Assembly: GCA_021732995.1 (NCBI GenBank)
Contig: JAKFWA010000084.1
Span: 62,001-126,000 of the forward strand
Reading direction: 5' to 3'
Length of the DNA: 64,000 nucleotides
Origin: Planctomycetaceae bacterium
Lineage (GTDB): Bacteria > Planctomycetota > Planctomycetia > Planctomycetales > Planctomycetaceae
Shown here: positions 29,462-38,882 of the stretch, in pieces
Numbering within the stretch: the first letter of the stretch is position 1
How the letters are laid out: each line of letters begins with the position of its first letter
Notes under the pieces: model-generated
The model's database searches: none
What the model was told of the DNA's origin: nothing
What the model saw: only the letters and a program-made list of their open reading frames with translations
Position numbers and translations under genes: made by a program

Positions 29462-30237
29462 ACGGCGTCACCGACTTGAATCGTGCCGGGGTCGATGCGA
29501 TCCAGCAGCAGCGTATTCACCGCCAGTCGATAGAAGTGATTAAACCGACTGCGTTCCGCAAAAGCGGGTAGTTCTGCTTCGCGTCGTTCGGCAAACGTCT
29601 TTTGGAACAGCGCTGTGACTTCGCCGGTTTCGGAATCCCGAGTCGGCACCGCGCACCGCTGGCACGGATTCGTTCCACCCAGGGTGATGTACTTGCCAAT
29701 CACGATGGGCCTGAACTCACTCTTCACACCGAACAGCGCGTCCTCGGCAAAGGGCTCGGAAACTTTCAATTCGATATTCGCGCGAAACCGACGTCGTACT
29801 TCCGACGTTTCCATTCCGGGGAACCAGCTCGCAACCCGCGTCAGCGACTGCGTTGAAATCATCGTTGGTCCCGGAGCTTCCGAGTCATCCGGAAACCCGC
29901 CGGAAGTGTCTTCGACGACGCGCACCTCGAAGCCGAGCTGATCGCTGAGCCACCGGGCCATGTCATCGCGATCATGAGTGAGATGCCCGTCAAAGCGGCT
30001 CTGCGTCGCCGCATCAGTAAGCTGCACTGTGCCAGCGGACAGGTCAAAGCTGGACCTTATCCCGTGCACCGCAGGCTGACGCTTCCCGTTCACGAAGTTG
30101 CCTTGCTGATCCACGATTGCCAGTCCGCGGTCGTATTTCAAAGCACCCGACGGCAGAACTTCGACCTGCTGGACGTCAACGCCATCCAGCGACTTGATCG
30201 GATACAGCACAATTCGATCAACCAACGCGGAAAACAT
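29449..30237 (-). CDS. MOSC domain protein (MOSC_N + MOSC)
   Basis: 262 residues from ATG 30237 (GAGG five bases upstream; 30303 is a longer alternative). The N-terminal beta-barrel domain starts VDRIVLYPIKSLDGVDVQQV and contains the typical LKYDRGLAIVDQQGNFV. The C-terminal MOSC sulfur-carrier domain has FRANIELKVSEPFAEDAL and the conserved cysteine motif GGTNPCQRCAVPTRD. Similar to YcbX/mARC-type proteins that bind molybdenum cofactor and reduce N-hydroxylated compounds, but no ferredoxin domain is attached. A molybdopterin oxidoreductase gene lies about 10 kb away; a link is only suggestive. Confidence 0.9.
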   Translation of the reverse strand: MFSALVDRIVLYPIKSLDGVDVQQVEVLPSGALKYDRGLAIVDQQGNFVNGKRQPAVHGIRSSFDLSAGTVQLTDAATQSRFDGHLTHDRDDMARWLSDQLGFEVRVVEDTSGGFPDDSEAPGPTMISTQSLTRVASWFPGMETSEVRRRFRANIELKVSEPFAEDALFGVKSEFRPIVIGKYITLGGTNPCQRCAVPTRDSETGEVTALFQKTFAERREAELPAFAERSRFNHFYRLAVNTLLLDRIDPGTIQVGDAVQVR

Positions 30238-30601
30238 GCACGCCTCAGTAACTACGGCATCTTCATTAAGACTCGGAGAGTCTACCAACTCACAAGCTAT
30301 CATGCCTGTGCCACCATCGCAGCCTACCGACAGCAGGCCATCACGAATGGTTCACCTTGCCAGCTTGCTGAGTATCTCGTGCACGAGTTGAAATCTTCTC
30401 GCAACCGGAAAACTTCCGCGTGAGACTTTGCGTCTGAAATTGATGGTTCCAGTGAACCGAATTCACTTTCGGTGATTGCTAAGGCAGTCGACTGGCTTAT
30501 TCTCAAAGGTGAGTGAATAGTCTTCTCGATACGAAGTGCAGACGCTGCTGAGATCGTTCTCGCGGCTTCATTCGTCAGACGGCGCAGTCGGTGAAATCGT
30601 T
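30238..30601. other. Divergent intergenic region, MOSC gene / hydrolase-like gene
   Basis: 364 bases that must contain both promoters. Frames crossing it have no recognisable family. I see no hairpin or strong promoter match. An in-frame GTG at 30536 lies inside and could be the start of the hydrolase-like gene if the signal peptide prediction is wrong. Confidence 0.4.
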
Positions 30602-32986
30602 ATGCCTGAGTTCCGGTCACACTTCAGAACGCTGGCATGCTGGGCCGCAGCGATTTGCTGGAGTTTGACGGTCACAGCGGGCGAAGTCCGCCTGAAGGGC
30701 AACGGCTTCACGATTCAAGGCAATCCGGCTCCGGTTCAGAACGTCTCGCCGAATGGAAAGACGGAAACCGGGCTGAATAACGAAGTCTATCCGATCACCA
30801 TGATCGAGAACGGCATGGTGCGGTACTTCGTGCCGACTCATAGCATCGCCGGCATCAACCGCGATCAGATCCTCGGTCAGTTCGATGTCTTCAAGCTCAA
30901 GCAGGCGCTGGGGTCACGGAGTCAGCCCGTCGGCCACGTCGGCATTCCCACCAAAGTGACTGAGTTCAATGCGAAGGGTCACCGCTCGATCACGTTGCAG
31001 TCAGAACGCGGACCCGTGGATGTGGTGCAGGTGATCACAGAGATCGGACCTCAGTACTGCAAAGTGTCTGCTACAGGCCGGTTGCTGTGGGACTTTTCGA
31101 TCGCAACCACGTCTCTGAAGTCGGATCGCCTCGATGAATTGATCCGCGGCGTAACAGATCAGACCAAGATCGAAGACCGGCTGACGATCGCTCGCTTTTA
31201 CGTGCAGGCGAATCGCTACATCGAAGCGCTCCGCGAACTCGAATCCATCATAAAAGATTTTCCGGAGAAGGAAGCGCAGGTCAATGGCATCGCGCTGGAA
31301 GCTCGCCAGCAACTGGCCGCGCAACTGTTGAATGAACTGGAACACCGTCGAGTTCGAGGACAGCACCGCGTGGCGTATGAAAGCGCCAAAGCGTTCCCCG
31401 TCGAGCAGATGAGCGCCGCGAACCTGCGCCGCGTGCGTGAGTTCATCGCCGCTTATGACCAGTCGCGCGAGGACGCCGAACGCGTGCTGATGCTGCTGGG
31501 GGAATTGCAGGGGCAGATCAAAGACCAGCAACAGCGTGAGCTGCTGGAAGCGATGCGTGCCGAGGTCAACGAACAGCTCAGCTACGAAACGTTGTCTCGC
31601 ATGAAACCGTTTCTGGCACGCTGTGATGACGCGACAGCCAAGGCCGATGAGAAACTCGCCTTGGCCTATTCGGGATGGCTGCTGGGCGATTCAAAAGCGA
31701 TCGACCGCCTGGATAAGGTCGTGGCGATCTGGAAGGCTCGGTTTTTGGCCCTCGACACCTTACGCGAGCTGGATGGCAAGAAACGTCTGCAATCCCTCGC
31801 CGATCTGATCAAGCTGGAAGGCGTCGGCCCCGAAACCATCGCCGCCCTGCTGCCCTTTCTTCCGCCGGTGCTGGAAACTCCCGCAGTCAAACCCGGCCAG
31901 CCGGCGCTCGTCACAGCGAATCTGGAACATGCGGATCTGCCGGCCGATTCACCGCCTGTGAACTATCAAGTGCTGCTGCCTCAGGAGTATTCGCCGCAGC
32001 GTTCTTATCCGGTCATTGTCACACTGAGACCGATCGAACGCACGCTGGAGTGGTCGCTGCGCTGGTGGGGCGGCAACTCGGACGAGCCCTTGCAGGCTCA
32101 GCGGCATGGCTACATCGTCATTGCACCCGAGTACCTGATCCCCGGCGAGAAAAGTTACTCGCCGAACGCGCACTCGCATTACGTCGTACTGCAAACCCTG
32201 CGGGATGCGCGGAAGCGGTTCAACATCGATTCCGATCGTATTTTTCTGACCGGACACGGAACGGGCGGAGACGCCACTTTCGACATTGGGCTCGCTCATC
32301 CCGATGAGTTTGCCGGCCTCATTCCGATCTGCGGAACGATTCCCAACCTGACACGACACCTGTCCGGAAACTCCAAATGGACTGGGCTGTACATCATCAC
32401 GGGAGAACTCGACCGCGACACGTTCGAGCGGAACGCGGTGATCGTAAACCGCTGGCTGATCGGCATGCAGGACGTGATTTTGGCCGAATACCTGGGTCGT
32501 GGTTACGAATCTTACTACGGCGAGATCCACAAGCTCTTTTCGTGGATGGAACTTCGACAGCGTCCAAAACTGCCGAAGGAGTTCTTCATTGAGTCCATGC
32601 GGCCGAACGACAACCGATTCTTTTGGGTGAAGGGTCAAACGTTGCCACCGGCCCCGCGTCCGCTAAACAACCGCTTAAATGCCAAGACCCCGCCGGTGCC
32701 GAAGCCTCGACCGCAGGTTCAAGATCGCGCCTTTAGCTTGAGCGTCAAGATTCTCGATGGGCGAGAGGATGCCACTCAATTGCTGATCCCAATTACGACA
32801 GCTAGCCAGCACACCATTTGGCTCAACCAGGACTTATTGAGCTTCGACAAGCGGTTGCATGTTAAGGTGAAGGAGGAGCGCAAGTTCAACGATTTCATCG
32901 CACCGAACACGGAAGCCATCCTGGAAGACTTTCGTACCCGAGCCGACCGGCAGCGGATCTTTCAGGTCAAACTTGAGCTGAACTGA
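30602..32986 (+). CDS. Exported alpha/beta-hydrolase-like protein lacking the nucleophile serine
   Basis: 794 residues from ATG 30602, chosen because a signal peptide follows at once (FRTLACWAAAICWSLTVTAG). A middle part (about 170-430) is helical and repeat-like, with short TPR-like segments. The C-terminal part (about 445-700) has the alpha/beta-hydrolase or PHB-depolymerase layout: NYQVLLPQEYSPQRSYPVIV, GYIVIAPEY, RIFLTGHGTGGDATFDIGLA and LIPICGTIPN. At the nucleophile elbow, where active esterases read G-x-S-x-G, this protein reads G-H-G-T-G with G553 in the serine place. I infer a non-catalytic or differently acting member. The gene's end is covered by a 31-bp tandem duplication. Confidence 0.85.
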   Translation: MPEFRSHFRTLACWAAAICWSLTVTAGEVRLKGNGFTIQGNPAPVQNVSPNGKTETGLNNEVYPITMIENGMVRYFVPTHSIAGINRDQILGQFDVFKLKQALGSRSQPVGHVGIPTKVTEFNAKGHRSITLQSERGPVDVVQVITEIGPQYCKVSATGRLLWDFSIATTSLKSDRLDELIRGVTDQTKIEDRLTIARFYVQANRYIEALRELESIIKDFPEKEAQVNGIALEARQQLAAQLLNELEHRRVRGQHRVAYESAKAFPVEQMSAANLRRVREFIAAYDQSREDAERVLMLLGELQGQIKDQQQRELLEAMRAEVNEQLSYETLSRMKPFLARCDDATAKADEKLALAYSGWLLGDSKAIDRLDKVVAIWKARFLALDTLRELDGKKRLQSLADLIKLEGVGPETIAALLPFLPPVLETPAVKPGQPALVTANLEHADLPADSPPVNYQVLLPQEYSPQRSYPVIVTLRPIERTLEWSLRWWGGNSDEPLQAQRHGYIVIAPEYLIPGEKSYSPNAHSHYVVLQTLRDARKRFNIDSDRIFLTGHGTGGDATFDIGLAHPDEFAGLIPICGTIPNLTRHLSGNSKWTGLYIITGELDRDTFERNAVIVNRWLIGMQDVILAEYLGRGYESYYGEIHKLFSWMELRQRPKLPKEFFIESMRPNDNRFFWVKGQTLPPAPRPLNNRLNAKTPPVPKPRPQVQDRAFSLSVKILDGREDATQLLIPITTASQHTIWLNQDLLSFDKRLHVKVKEERKFNDFIAPNTEAILEDFRTRADRQRIFQVKLELN

Positions 32987-33025
32987 TTCGGTCTAGGTCA
33001 AACTTGAGCTGAACTGATTCGGTCT
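32964..33025. repeat. Tandem 31-bp duplication over a stop codon
   Basis: Two identical 31-base copies (32964-32994 and 32995-33025) followed by the start of a decayed third copy (AGGTCCAACTTG from 33026). The first copy encodes the last residues (QVKLELN) and stop of the hydrolase-like gene; the second is downstream and untranslated. Confidence 0.95.
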
Positions 33026-33157
33026 AGGTCCAACTTGCCGAACATGCGACAGTAGGCGGTCCGCCAAAGCCTGCTCATTCGCTATCCCGTCGCAGGCCAT
33101 TAGGGCGGCAGATATTGAACCTTCAAGTCGTTTGAATCCTCGAGAAAAGGACATCTC

Positions 33158-34426
33158 GTGAGCGTCGGTCTGAGGGCCCCCACGGAAATCGCAGAGGTCG
33201 CCGTACCACTCTTCGTGGTGGATGTTAGCGCTGCGCCGTCGGCTGCTCAGCAGGATTCCTGGCGCCGCGCCGCTGGCTACTGGTTCTGCTCCCTGCTGAT
33301 TCACGCGGCGGTGCTGAGTATCGCAGTGCTGGTCATGAACGGACGCGCGGGCGGAGGTCGCGGAAACGGCCAGGGCGACGGGCGTGATTCTCTGTCGGTT
33401 TCATTTCTGAGCGGTGGCAATCCGCCAGCCCGGAACTTCGATAACGCACTGCCCGGTGGTGAGTCGTGGGAGTCAGAGGCAACCGACAGTCGCGCGTTGC
33501 AACTAGAAGCCGCCGCCAAATCCTATGCGCTGACCGATCCGCAGAATGTATTTCAGTCCGAGTCGCCCGAAACGGTCTCCATCGAAGCTCTGCTCAACGA
33601 GCGTCCCGCTCAGCGCAATCCGCCTCAACCCAAAGCTGTTGAACCAGTCGAACCGGAACCAATCCCGGAAGAAACTCCCCTCCCCCCTCCTCCACGACCG
33701 ACCACAACAGAACGAGTGATCGCCAAGGCGACGTCGCCGGCTCGATTCAGTCCAAATGCCAGCAGCAACGACGGCAATTCATCCAGCTCGCCCGGAGCAA
33801 TGGGTTCGCCAGCCGATCAAATTAACGGAGCCAGCCGCCCTGGTCCGGGCATCGGTCGCGGCCAGGGAACTGGAACGGGCTCAGGAACCGGTGACCGCAC
33901 GCAGTTCTTCGGTATCGAAGTCCACGCGAAGCGATTCGTCTACGTGATCGATGCGTCGGACAGCATGCTGCAGCATCGAGCATTGGACATCGCTCGTGAA
34001 GAACTCTGGTTGAGCTTGCAGGAGCTCGCGCCGCCTACCCGATTTCAAGTCGTGTTCTTCAACCTCAGTCAGCGCGCGGTCACCCGCTCCGGGGCTCGCC
34101 CCGAACTGCTGCTAGCCTCACCGCAGAACCTGCAAGTCGCGTTTCAATCAATCGCTGAAGTGCAGACCGATTCCGGTACCGATCGGCTGCGGGCCCTCAC
34201 CTACGCTCTCAAATTCGAGCCCGATACAATCTTTCTGCTGACCGACGCCGATGCCCCGGTGATGTCAGCCGCCGATCTCAACCGCTTCCGCACGCTCAAC
34301 CGCAGCAAAGCCGCCGTGCACGTCGTCGAATTCGGTAAAGGCGCCGATCTCACGGACGACAACTTTCTGAAAGTTCTCGCTCGCCAGAACTCCGGCTCGC
34401 ACCGCTACTATGATCTCAGTCAGTGA
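33158..34426 (+). CDS. Membrane-anchored VWA-domain protein
   Basis: 422 residues from GTG 33158, preceded by AAAAGGA. One transmembrane helix at about 40-61 (WFCSLLIHAAVLSIAVLVMNG), placed like the TonB/energy-transducer-type N-terminal anchor seen in planctomycete VWA proteins. A long low-complexity stretch follows, rich in Pro, Glu and Gly (about 140-250; PVEPEPIPEETPLPPPPRP, GIGRGQGTGTGSGTGD). The VWA domain begins at about 255 (RFVYVIDASDSMLQHRALD, the MIDAS D-x-S-x-S motif) and continues through FQVVFFNLSQRAV and DTIFLLTDADAPV. Probably a periplasmic metal-dependent binding module. Ligand unknown. Confidence 0.88.
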   Translation: MSVGLRAPTEIAEVAVPLFVVDVSAAPSAAQQDSWRRAAGYWFCSLLIHAAVLSIAVLVMNGRAGGGRGNGQGDGRDSLSVSFLSGGNPPARNFDNALPGGESWESEATDSRALQLEAAAKSYALTDPQNVFQSESPETVSIEALLNERPAQRNPPQPKAVEPVEPEPIPEETPLPPPPRPTTTERVIAKATSPARFSPNASSNDGNSSSSPGAMGSPADQINGASRPGPGIGRGQGTGTGSGTGDRTQFFGIEVHAKRFVYVIDASDSMLQHRALDIAREELWLSLQELAPPTRFQVVFFNLSQRAVTRSGARPELLLASPQNLQVAFQSIAEVQTDSGTDRLRALTYALKFEPDTIFLLTDADAPVMSAADLNRFRTLNRSKAAVHVVEFGKGADLTDDNFLKVLARQNSGSHRYYDLSQ

Positions 34427-34556
34427 TCGCGGAGAACCGTCTTTGCTGCGTTGCCTGCCGCGATCGGTTAGACTCTCGTGTCGAAACTGACACTCGAAAT
34501 CACTGTTCAACCTCGCCTCTTGCGTTCCCGCCGCTCCTTTCGATGAGACCCACCCC

Positions 34557-35195
34557 ATGACGACCGCGATGATCTCCAGCGACCAGGTCGTCGTCATGCG
34601 CGACGTGGAGTGGTCGGTCTACGAGGCGCTGGTCTCTTCCGGTCGTCGTCGCGCGGAGCGAATCTCCTACGACCACGGAGTGATGGAAATCCTGTCGCCC
34701 TCTCGATTGCACGAAACCACCGGCAAGTGGATCGGTCGGATGGTGGAACTGTTCCTGTTCGAGTTTGAAATCGAAGTCGAGAGCGTGAAATCCACCACAT
34801 TTCGTCGCGAGGACCGACAACGCGGCTTCGAGGCGGACGAAAGTTATTACATCCAGCACGCACAAGCCGTCCGGGGATTGGCTGAGATTGACCTGACCAT
34901 TCACCCGGCTCCCGATCTGGTTATTGAAATTGACATCAGTCGCTCGTCTGTCAGCAAGTTCGCCATTTATGCTGAACTCGGAGTTTCCGAAGTCTGGCGC
35001 TACGACGGGGAAACTCTGCACGTTTGTGTGAACGACGGAGGCCGCTTCGTCGAAGTCGCGCAAAGTAGCGTCCTGCCTTTGTTTCCCACCCAAGATGTTC
35101 CGCAATGGATCAAGAGGGCGGAAACGGACGGCGAGTCCAAGATGTTGAAAGCGTTTCAAGCCGAAATACGACGTCGCACCAGCAGCGATCTCTAG
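34557..35195 (+). CDS. Uma2-family (DUF820) putative endonuclease
   Basis: 212 residues. PD-(D/E)xK-like core of the Uma2 family: RISYDHGVMEILSPSRLHE, then ADESYYIQ, APDLVIEIDISRSSVSKF and the family signature YAELGVSEVWRYDGETL. These proteins are numerous in cyanobacteria and planctomycetes; nuclease activity is predicted from fold only. It is followed 10 bases later by the DUF1501 gene; this spacing suggests cotranscription but no functional link is known. Confidence 0.88.
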   Translation: MTTAMISSDQVVVMRDVEWSVYEALVSSGRRRAERISYDHGVMEILSPSRLHETTGKWIGRMVELFLFEFEIEVESVKSTTFRREDRQRGFEADESYYIQHAQAVRGLAEIDLTIHPAPDLVIEIDISRSSVSKFAIYAELGVSEVWRYDGETLHVCVNDGGRFVEVAQSSVLPLFPTQDVPQWIKRAETDGESKMLKAFQAEIRRRTSSDL

Positions 35196-35205
35196 GAGCC
35201 TCCCG

Positions 35206-36657
35206 ATGCAATCGCACGATGAGCAACTGCAACACCTCACGCGACGTCATTTCCTGAAAGACTCGCAAGCAGGCATTGGTGCGATGGCGCTGGCTTCGCT
35301 GATGGCGAATGAATCCACGGCCGCGCCGCGCAAGGTCGAGAATCCGCTGGCTCCCCGGAAGCCGCACTTCGAAGGCACGGCCAAGCGAGTCATTTATCTG
35401 CACATGACTGGCTCACCGCCGAATCTGGACTTGTTCGACTACAAGCCGAAGCTGGTCGAGCTGACCGGCAAGCCGGCGCCTGACTCGTTCATCAAGGGCA
35501 AGCGGTTTGCCTTCACGTCCGGAGTGCCGAACCTGCTGGGAACTCCCCGCGAGTTCAAACAGCACGGCCAGGGCGGCGTGTGGATGTCCGACGCGCTGCC
35601 AAACCTGCATAGCGTCGCCGATGAGATGACCGTCATTCACTCCATGACGACCGACCAGTTCAACCACGCGCCAGCCGAGCTGCAGGTTTACACGGGCTTC
35701 CCACGCCCCGGTCGACCGTCGATGGGTTCCTGGATCACCTACGGCCTCGGCACTGAAAATGAAAACTTGCCCGGCTTCGTCGTGCTGATCTCCAGCGGCG
35801 TGCAGCCCAATGGCGGCAAAAACTCGTTCGGTTCCGGCTTCCTGCCCAGCGTGTTTCAGGGCGTGCAGTGCCGCTCTAAAGGCGATCCTGTGCTGTATGT
35901 CTCCGACCCGGAAGGCATGAACCGCGACATGCGCCGCATGAGTCTGGACGCTCTGAAGGATCTCAATGAGATTCAGGCCGAGGAACTCGGCAATCCCGAA
36001 ACGCTCACACGCATCGCTCAGTACGAACTCGCCTTCCGCATGCAGACCGCGGTGCCAGAGGTGATGGACATCTCCAAGGAGCCCAAGCACATTCTGGATG
36101 AATACGGCGCCCAACCCGGTGCGGGTAGCTTCGCCAACAACTGCCTGCTGGCCCGCCGCCTGTGTGAACAAGGTGTGCGCTACATTCAGCTCTTCGACTG
36201 GGGCTGGGACTTCCACGGCACCGGTCCGGGTGAAGCCATCACGCAAGGTCTCACCAACAAGTGCGCCACAATGGACAAACCCGTCGCGGCGCTCATCAAG
36301 GACCTCAAGCAGCGCGGCATGCTGAAGGACACGTTGATCGTGTGGGGCGGCGAGTTCGGTCGCACCCCGTTCCGCGAAGGACGTACTGCCGGCAGTCAAA
36401 ACCTCGGCCGTGACCACTATCCGGATTGCTACAGCACCTGGATGGCCGGCGGCGGCGTGAAGGGTGGTTTTTCATATGGAGAAACCGACGAACTCGGCTT
36501 TGGTGTCGTGAAAGACAAAGTCGAAGTGTTCGATCTGCAGGCCACGATTCTGCATCTGCTCGGCTTCGATCACGAGCGACTCACCACCCGCTTCCAGGGC
36601 CGCGATTACCGCCTCACCGACATTCACGGCCACGTGCTGAAAGACGTCATTGCCTGA
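35206..36657 (+). CDS. DUF1501 Tat-exported protein
   Basis: 483 residues. A twin-arginine signal is visible near the start (TRRHFLKDSQAGIGAMALAS, cleavage around STAA). The body is a DUF1501 sulfatase-like domain: RVIYLHMTGSPPNLDLFDYK at the beginning, MTTDQFNHAPAELQVYTG, and a metal-site-like stretch LIVWGGEFGRTPFREG and GRDHYPDCYSTWMAGGGV near the end. The start has AGGAG eight bases upstream. In planctomycetes such genes usually follow a DUF1549/DUF1553 cytochrome-type gene; here the upstream neighbour is Uma2 instead. Function unknown, periplasmic. Confidence 0.95.
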   Translation: MQSHDEQLQHLTRRHFLKDSQAGIGAMALASLMANESTAAPRKVENPLAPRKPHFEGTAKRVIYLHMTGSPPNLDLFDYKPKLVELTGKPAPDSFIKGKRFAFTSGVPNLLGTPREFKQHGQGGVWMSDALPNLHSVADEMTVIHSMTTDQFNHAPAELQVYTGFPRPGRPSMGSWITYGLGTENENLPGFVVLISSGVQPNGGKNSFGSGFLPSVFQGVQCRSKGDPVLYVSDPEGMNRDMRRMSLDALKDLNEIQAEELGNPETLTRIAQYELAFRMQTAVPEVMDISKEPKHILDEYGAQPGAGSFANNCLLARRLCEQGVRYIQLFDWGWDFHGTGPGEAITQGLTNKCATMDKPVAALIKDLKQRGMLKDTLIVWGGEFGRTPFREGRTAGSQNLGRDHYPDCYSTWMAGGGVKGGFSYGETDELGFGVVKDKVEVFDLQATILHLLGFDHERLTTRFQGRDYRLTDIHGHVLKDVIA

Positions 36658-37021
36658 TCACGCCCTTCGCCGTTCCGCATGGTGGCTGAGATTGCTGACG
36701 AGTACCGCGTCGCGGACATGTCGATGACGTCTTTCAACGAGTGCACCGCATCGGCACGTGCGTGTGTTCTTGCGGCACATCGGAGCGTTTTTGTCGCGCG
36801 CCGAGCGGCAGTTCAGAATCATCTCTTCCAGGGAGACAACTGCGGCACGGTCGGCGGTAACTCCGCAGTGCTCTTTGAACGGAGGTCTGCGGATCAGGAT
36901 CTGCCGGATGCTGATGTTGATTGAGTTCGGCGGCTGATTCGCCTGATTGAAACTGGTATGGTTCAGCGTGTTTCGTGCTGATGCGCGAACGGACACCAGA
37001 CACGGTACCGACCAAATTCTC
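36658..37021. other. Gene-free stretch between DUF1501 and VOC genes
   Basis: 364 bases with no supported gene, hairpin or repeat. The longest frame across it is on the minus strand and has no family resemblance. Confidence 0.5.
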
Positions 37022-37396
37022 ATGAACGCACCACCCAGGTTCTCCGCGGGTCGCAACATCGCGATGAAAGTGCCGCCTCATCAGTACGAGGACACCATTC
37101 GCTTTTATCGTGATGTGCTCGGCTTCAAGGAGATTGCTCGACACGCTCCGTCGGTGTGCTTCGAGTTCGGAGCCAATCAACTCTGGATTGATCGGGTACC
37201 TGGACTGAGCCAGGCCGAAACATGGTTGGAGGTGGTCACCAACGACCTGGCAGCGGCAGCGGAGTATTTGAAGTCGAAAGACGTCGTTCGTTGCGATGAG
37301 ATTGAACCGCTACCGCCGGGTTTTCAGGCGTTCTGGGTTTCGAGTCCCGCCTCAATCATTCATCTCGTTTGCGATAAGACGGAATCGATGTCATGA
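37022..37396 (+). CDS. VOC-family (glyoxalase/bleomycin-resistance-like) protein
   Basis: 124 residues from ATG 37022. One VOC module: FSAGRNIAMKVPP, then DTIRFYRDVLGFKEIARHAP, CFEFGANQLWIDRV and WVSSPASIIHLVCDK. Such domains pair to form metal sites or bind small ligands, so a dimer is likely. Substrate unknown. The in-frame start at 36947 would add 25 residues with no VOC similarity. First of a run of plus-strand genes to 42475. Confidence 0.82.
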   Translation: MNAPPRFSAGRNIAMKVPPHQYEDTIRFYRDVLGFKEIARHAPSVCFEFGANQLWIDRVPGLSQAETWLEVVTNDLAAAAEYLKSKDVVRCDEIEPLPPGFQAFWVSSPASIIHLVCDKTESMS

Positions 37397-37451
37397 ACGA
37401 ACTGGCGCGTGCAGGTCGGAAATGATGTATCGGACGATCGGAGGGTGAAAG

Positions 37452-38204
37452 ATGGCCGGAACAGTTCTGGTGTTGCAGCATGTGGCGTGTGAGACGCTCG
37501 GCACGATTGAATTGGCGTTGCAAGCACACGGATTGCAGCATCGCCATGTTCGCATCCACGAGGGCGACGAGGTCCCCGCAGACCTCGGAGACGCGGCCGC
37601 GCTGATCGTGATGGGCGGGCCAATGAGCGTTTACGACCACGATCAATTGACTCACTTGAAGCACGAAATGCGGTTGATTGAATCCGCGTTGAAGGCTCAA
37701 CGGCCTGTGCTGGGGGTGTGCCTCGGCAGTCAGTTGCTGGCTCATGTTCTCGGCGCGCGAGTCTATCCGGCTCAACAAAAAGAGATTGGCTGGCACACCG
37801 TCAAACTTTCGCAAGTCGCAGAAAAAGACGCGATCTACGCGAACGCCCCCGATGAGTTCACCGCGTTTCACTGGCACGGCGATGTGTTTGATTTGCCTCC
37901 CAACACCGTCTCGCTGGCTTCCAGTGAACTGACTCGTTGCCAGTCGTATCGCTTTGGCGATTCGGTCTACGGGATTCTGTTTCATATGGAAGTCACGCAG
38001 CCTCAAGTGATTGAGATGGCGGCGAGGTTTCCCGAAGACCTTGCTCAGACGGGTGTTTCTGAAGCTCAGTTGCAGGCAGGCGCCCAGCAGCATTTGTCCC
38101 ACCTGACGCGAATTGGTCAGGACATCTTCGGCGGTTGGTCGCAGCTTGCAGTTGGTGAAGTTGTGGATGTCCATCTGCATGACATCACCACCGCTCACGC
38201 GTAG
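37452..38204 (+). CDS. Class I glutamine amidotransferase (GMP-synthase-like)
   Basis: 250 residues with a GGAGGGTGAAAG ribosome site. The triad is C90 (PVLGVCLGSQLLAH), H178 and E180 (GILFHMEV). An oxyanion-type motif LIVMGGPMSVYD precedes it. This stand-alone GuaA-N-like form usually hydrolyses glutamine or gamma-glutamyl amides for an unknown acceptor; no synthetase domain is attached and no purine gene is near. Confidence 0.9.
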   Translation: MAGTVLVLQHVACETLGTIELALQAHGLQHRHVRIHEGDEVPADLGDAAALIVMGGPMSVYDHDQLTHLKHEMRLIESALKAQRPVLGVCLGSQLLAHVLGARVYPAQQKEIGWHTVKLSQVAEKDAIYANAPDEFTAFHWHGDVFDLPPNTVSLASSELTRCQSYRFGDSVYGILFHMEVTQPQVIEMAARFPEDLAQTGVSEAQLQAGAQQHLSHLTRIGQDIFGGWSQLAVGEVVDVHLHDITTAHA

Positions 38205-38258
38205 CTGTATTAGCCAAACACTGCTTGAGCGATGTGAGTCAGCAGAGGAGACAAGTTC

Positions 38259-38681
38259 ATGAAGTCACATACGGAATACCTGACGTTCAACCTGCCCGAA
38301 CGTATGGCTTTCGAGAATATCACACCCAAGATCACGGAAATCGTGCGAAAGAGCGGAGTTCAAGAGGGACTCGTGCTGTGCAATGCGATGCACATCACCG
38401 CCTCAGTCTTCATCAACGATGATGAGCCGGGTCTGCACGCGGACTACAAGGCGTGGCTGGAGCAACTGGCTCCGTTTGATGAGTCGCCTCAGCGGTACGC
38501 TCACAACCGCACTGGCGAAGACAATGCCGACGCTCATATGAAGCGTCAGATCATGGGTCGCGAAGTTGTCGTGGCAATCACGAATGGCAAGCTGGACTTC
38601 GGCCCGTGGGAGCAAATCTTCTACGGTGAGTTCGATGGCCGTAGACCGAAGCGGGTTTTGGTGAAGATTATCGGGGAGTGA
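38259..38681 (+). CDS. YjbQ/UPF0047 family protein
   Basis: 140 residues, the usual size. Typical motifs: [23 protein letters not shown], the histidine-containing [20 protein letters not shown], and the ending [25 protein letters not shown] ribosome site precedes ATG 38259. Members have been annotated as secondary thiamine-phosphate synthase because they complement thiE mutants weakly; the physiological role is open. Confidence 0.9.
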   Translation: MKSHTEYLTFNLPERMAFENITPKITEIVRKSGVQEGLVLCNAMHITASVFINDDEPGLHADYKAWLEQLAPFDESPQRYAHNRTGEDNADAHMKRQIMGREVVVAITNGKLDFGPWEQIFYGEFDGRRPKRVLVKIIGE

Positions 38682-38882
38682 ATTCGCAGTATTCGCTGCA
38701 GGTTAAGCGGTGGCGCGGTTCCGGGTGTTGATCTTGAAACACCAGAGCCTTATCAAACCTGGTTGTCCTCGAGACCTGAGTTCGCTGTTGCGGCGAATGG
38801 ACCAATTGAGAATGAATTAGCAGGCTCGTGATTGTTGTGCTCTGCATTCAGCTCCAGACGAGATTCAACGGCGAACGGCCAT

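Noticed and set aside
35413-36417. 334-residue minus-strand frame
   Set aside because: Antisense to DUF1501, which has a Tat signal and family motifs.
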